64,000 bases of DNA from Streptomyces sp. NBC_00539 (GTDB lineage Bacteria; Actinomycetota; Actinomycetes; Streptomycetales; Streptomycetaceae): contig NZ_CP107811.1 of the NCBI RefSeq assembly GCF_036346105.1, positions 2,300,501 to 2,364,500 on the forward strand. The letters are read 5' to 3'. Under the pieces are notes generated by a model. The model was given only the letters and a program-made list of their open reading frames with translations, did no database searches and was not told the origin of the DNA. Shown in pieces: positions 63,426-64,000 of this stretch (position 1 is the first letter of the stretch; the number at the start of each line of letters is the position of its first letter). Position numbers and translations under genes: made by a program.

Positions 63426-64000
63426 ATGTCGGAGGCTGCATCCGCCCGGAGCCGCCAGGGAAGCCTGGCAGGAGTCCCGCTCGGACCGCTGGAGCCCATG
63501 CTGCGAGCCTGGCTGCCGAGACAGCGCTGGTTCGCCGGAAAGGGACGCCCCATCACCCGGCTCCGGATGGTCTCGGCCGTCGAACTGCTGCCTCCCGGGG
63601 CCTCGCCAGGGCTGCTCCACCTGCTCGTCGGAGTGGACGCCGAGGGCAGTTCGGACTGCTACCAGCTGCTGCTCGGGGTACGCCCCAACCTGCCTCCGGC
63701 GCTCGCGCCCGCGCTGATCGGGTACGCCGAACAGGGCCCGTACGCGGGGCACGCCGTGTACGAGGGCCTCGGCGATCCGAGGCTCGCGGCGCTGCTGCTG
63801 GAACGATTGCGCTCCCCGGGCGCGCTCGGCCCGCTGCGCTTCGAGCGGGACCCCCATGCGCTCATCCCGGCGGCGCCCACGCCCCGGCCGCTCTCCGGCG
63901 AACAGACCAACTCCTCGCTGATCTACGGGGATTCGCACATCCTCAAGGTGTTCCGCCGGGTCGGTCCGGGGATCAACCCGGACCTGGAACTGCCCCGGGC
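63426..64000 (+). CDS. pep2: Maltokinase Pep2/Mak, N-terminal part
   Basis: The first 191 codons of a gene that continues beyond the window; it is coding to the last base with no stop. The reading opens MSEAASARSRQGSLAGV and has LRAWLPRQRWFAGKGRP, the conserved N-terminal maltokinase stretch. LLHLLVGVDAEGSSDCYQLLLGV follows, and later EQTNSSLIYGDSHILKVFRRV, containing the phosphate-loop equivalent and the lysine of this aminoglycoside-phosphotransferase-like fold. It makes the maltose-1-phosphate that GlgE uses. ATG at 63426 with AAAGGA about 9 bases upstream; 172 bases after treS. Confidence 0.92.
   Translation, partial: MSEAASARSRQGSLAGVPLGPLEPMLRAWLPRQRWFAGKGRPITRLRMVSAVELLPPGASPGLLHLLVGVDAEGSSDCYQLLLGVRPNLPPALAPALIGYAEQGPYAGHAVYEGLGDPRLAALLLERLRSPGALGPLRFERDPHALIPAAPTPRPLSGEQTNSSLIYGDSHILKVFRRVGPGINPDLELPR

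Overview
The window is a high-GC actinobacterial chromosome segment, almost certainly Streptomyces or a close relative. The signs are strong codon bias with frequent GTG starts, 4-base GTGA/ATGA overlaps between operon genes, a GlgE-TreS-Pep2 glucan operon, a tandem glycine riboswitch beside gcvT, a B12-riboswitch-controlled cbiMNQO set and many lipoproteins. I saw no tRNA, rRNA, insertion sequence, phage gene or CRISPR array. Long open frames lie on the strand opposite most genes; they are GC-driven shadows and are left out.

Layout. 1-6.5 kb: 5' end of a TRIC/UPF0126 membrane protein, then a five-gene oligopeptide ABC importer (minus strand, order C-A-B-D-F). 7-15 kb: a serine/glycine block with two SseB paralogues, an ATP-binding kinase-like protein, a tandem glycine riboswitch, gcvT-gcvH-glyA and sdaA. 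15-20.7 kb: two small exported proteins, a flavodoxin-like reductase, a cobalamin riboswitch with cbiM-cbiN-cbiQ-cbiO (cobalt import) and a PadR regulator. 20.8-25.3 kb: a small EF-hand protein, a cyclodipeptide synthase translationally coupled to a cytochrome P450, then a beta-propeller lipoprotein and a NodB-type deacetylase lipoprotein. 25.7-32.4 kb: an anti-sigma-like ATPase, an enoyl-CoA hydratase, tandem L,D-transpeptidases and glgX. 32.6-49.7 kb: a CDP-alcohol phosphotransferase and a cytidylyltransferase, then an exopolysaccharide locus (two glycosyltransferases, chain-length/copolymerase protein, flippase, Wzy-like polymerase, acyltransferase, gmd, fcl, priming glycosylphosphotransferase) with a large secreted beta-propeller/LamG protein inside it. 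50-56.4 kb: an M4 metalloprotease, a very acidic repeat protein, and a DHA2-type efflux pump divergent from an AsnC-type regulator. 56.4-64 kb: glgP divergent from glgE-treS and a maltokinase gene cut by the window end.

The most notable locus is 21.1-23.3 kb. The P450 matches the distinctive features of Mycobacterium tuberculosis CYP121 (Rv2276), which couples the two tyrosines of cyclo(Tyr-Tyr) to mycocyclosin. The upstream synthase has the architecture of Rv2275 and the NYH subfamily residues. It looks like a mycocyclosin-type two-gene pathway in a Streptomyces-like genome. Nearly all CYP121 active-site residues I can align are kept, but Arg386 is Lys and Gln385 is Ile, so the substrate or product may differ. 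The rest of the window is largely conserved core, with the exopolysaccharide locus, the cyclodipeptide locus and two GC-rich repeat patches as the accessory parts.
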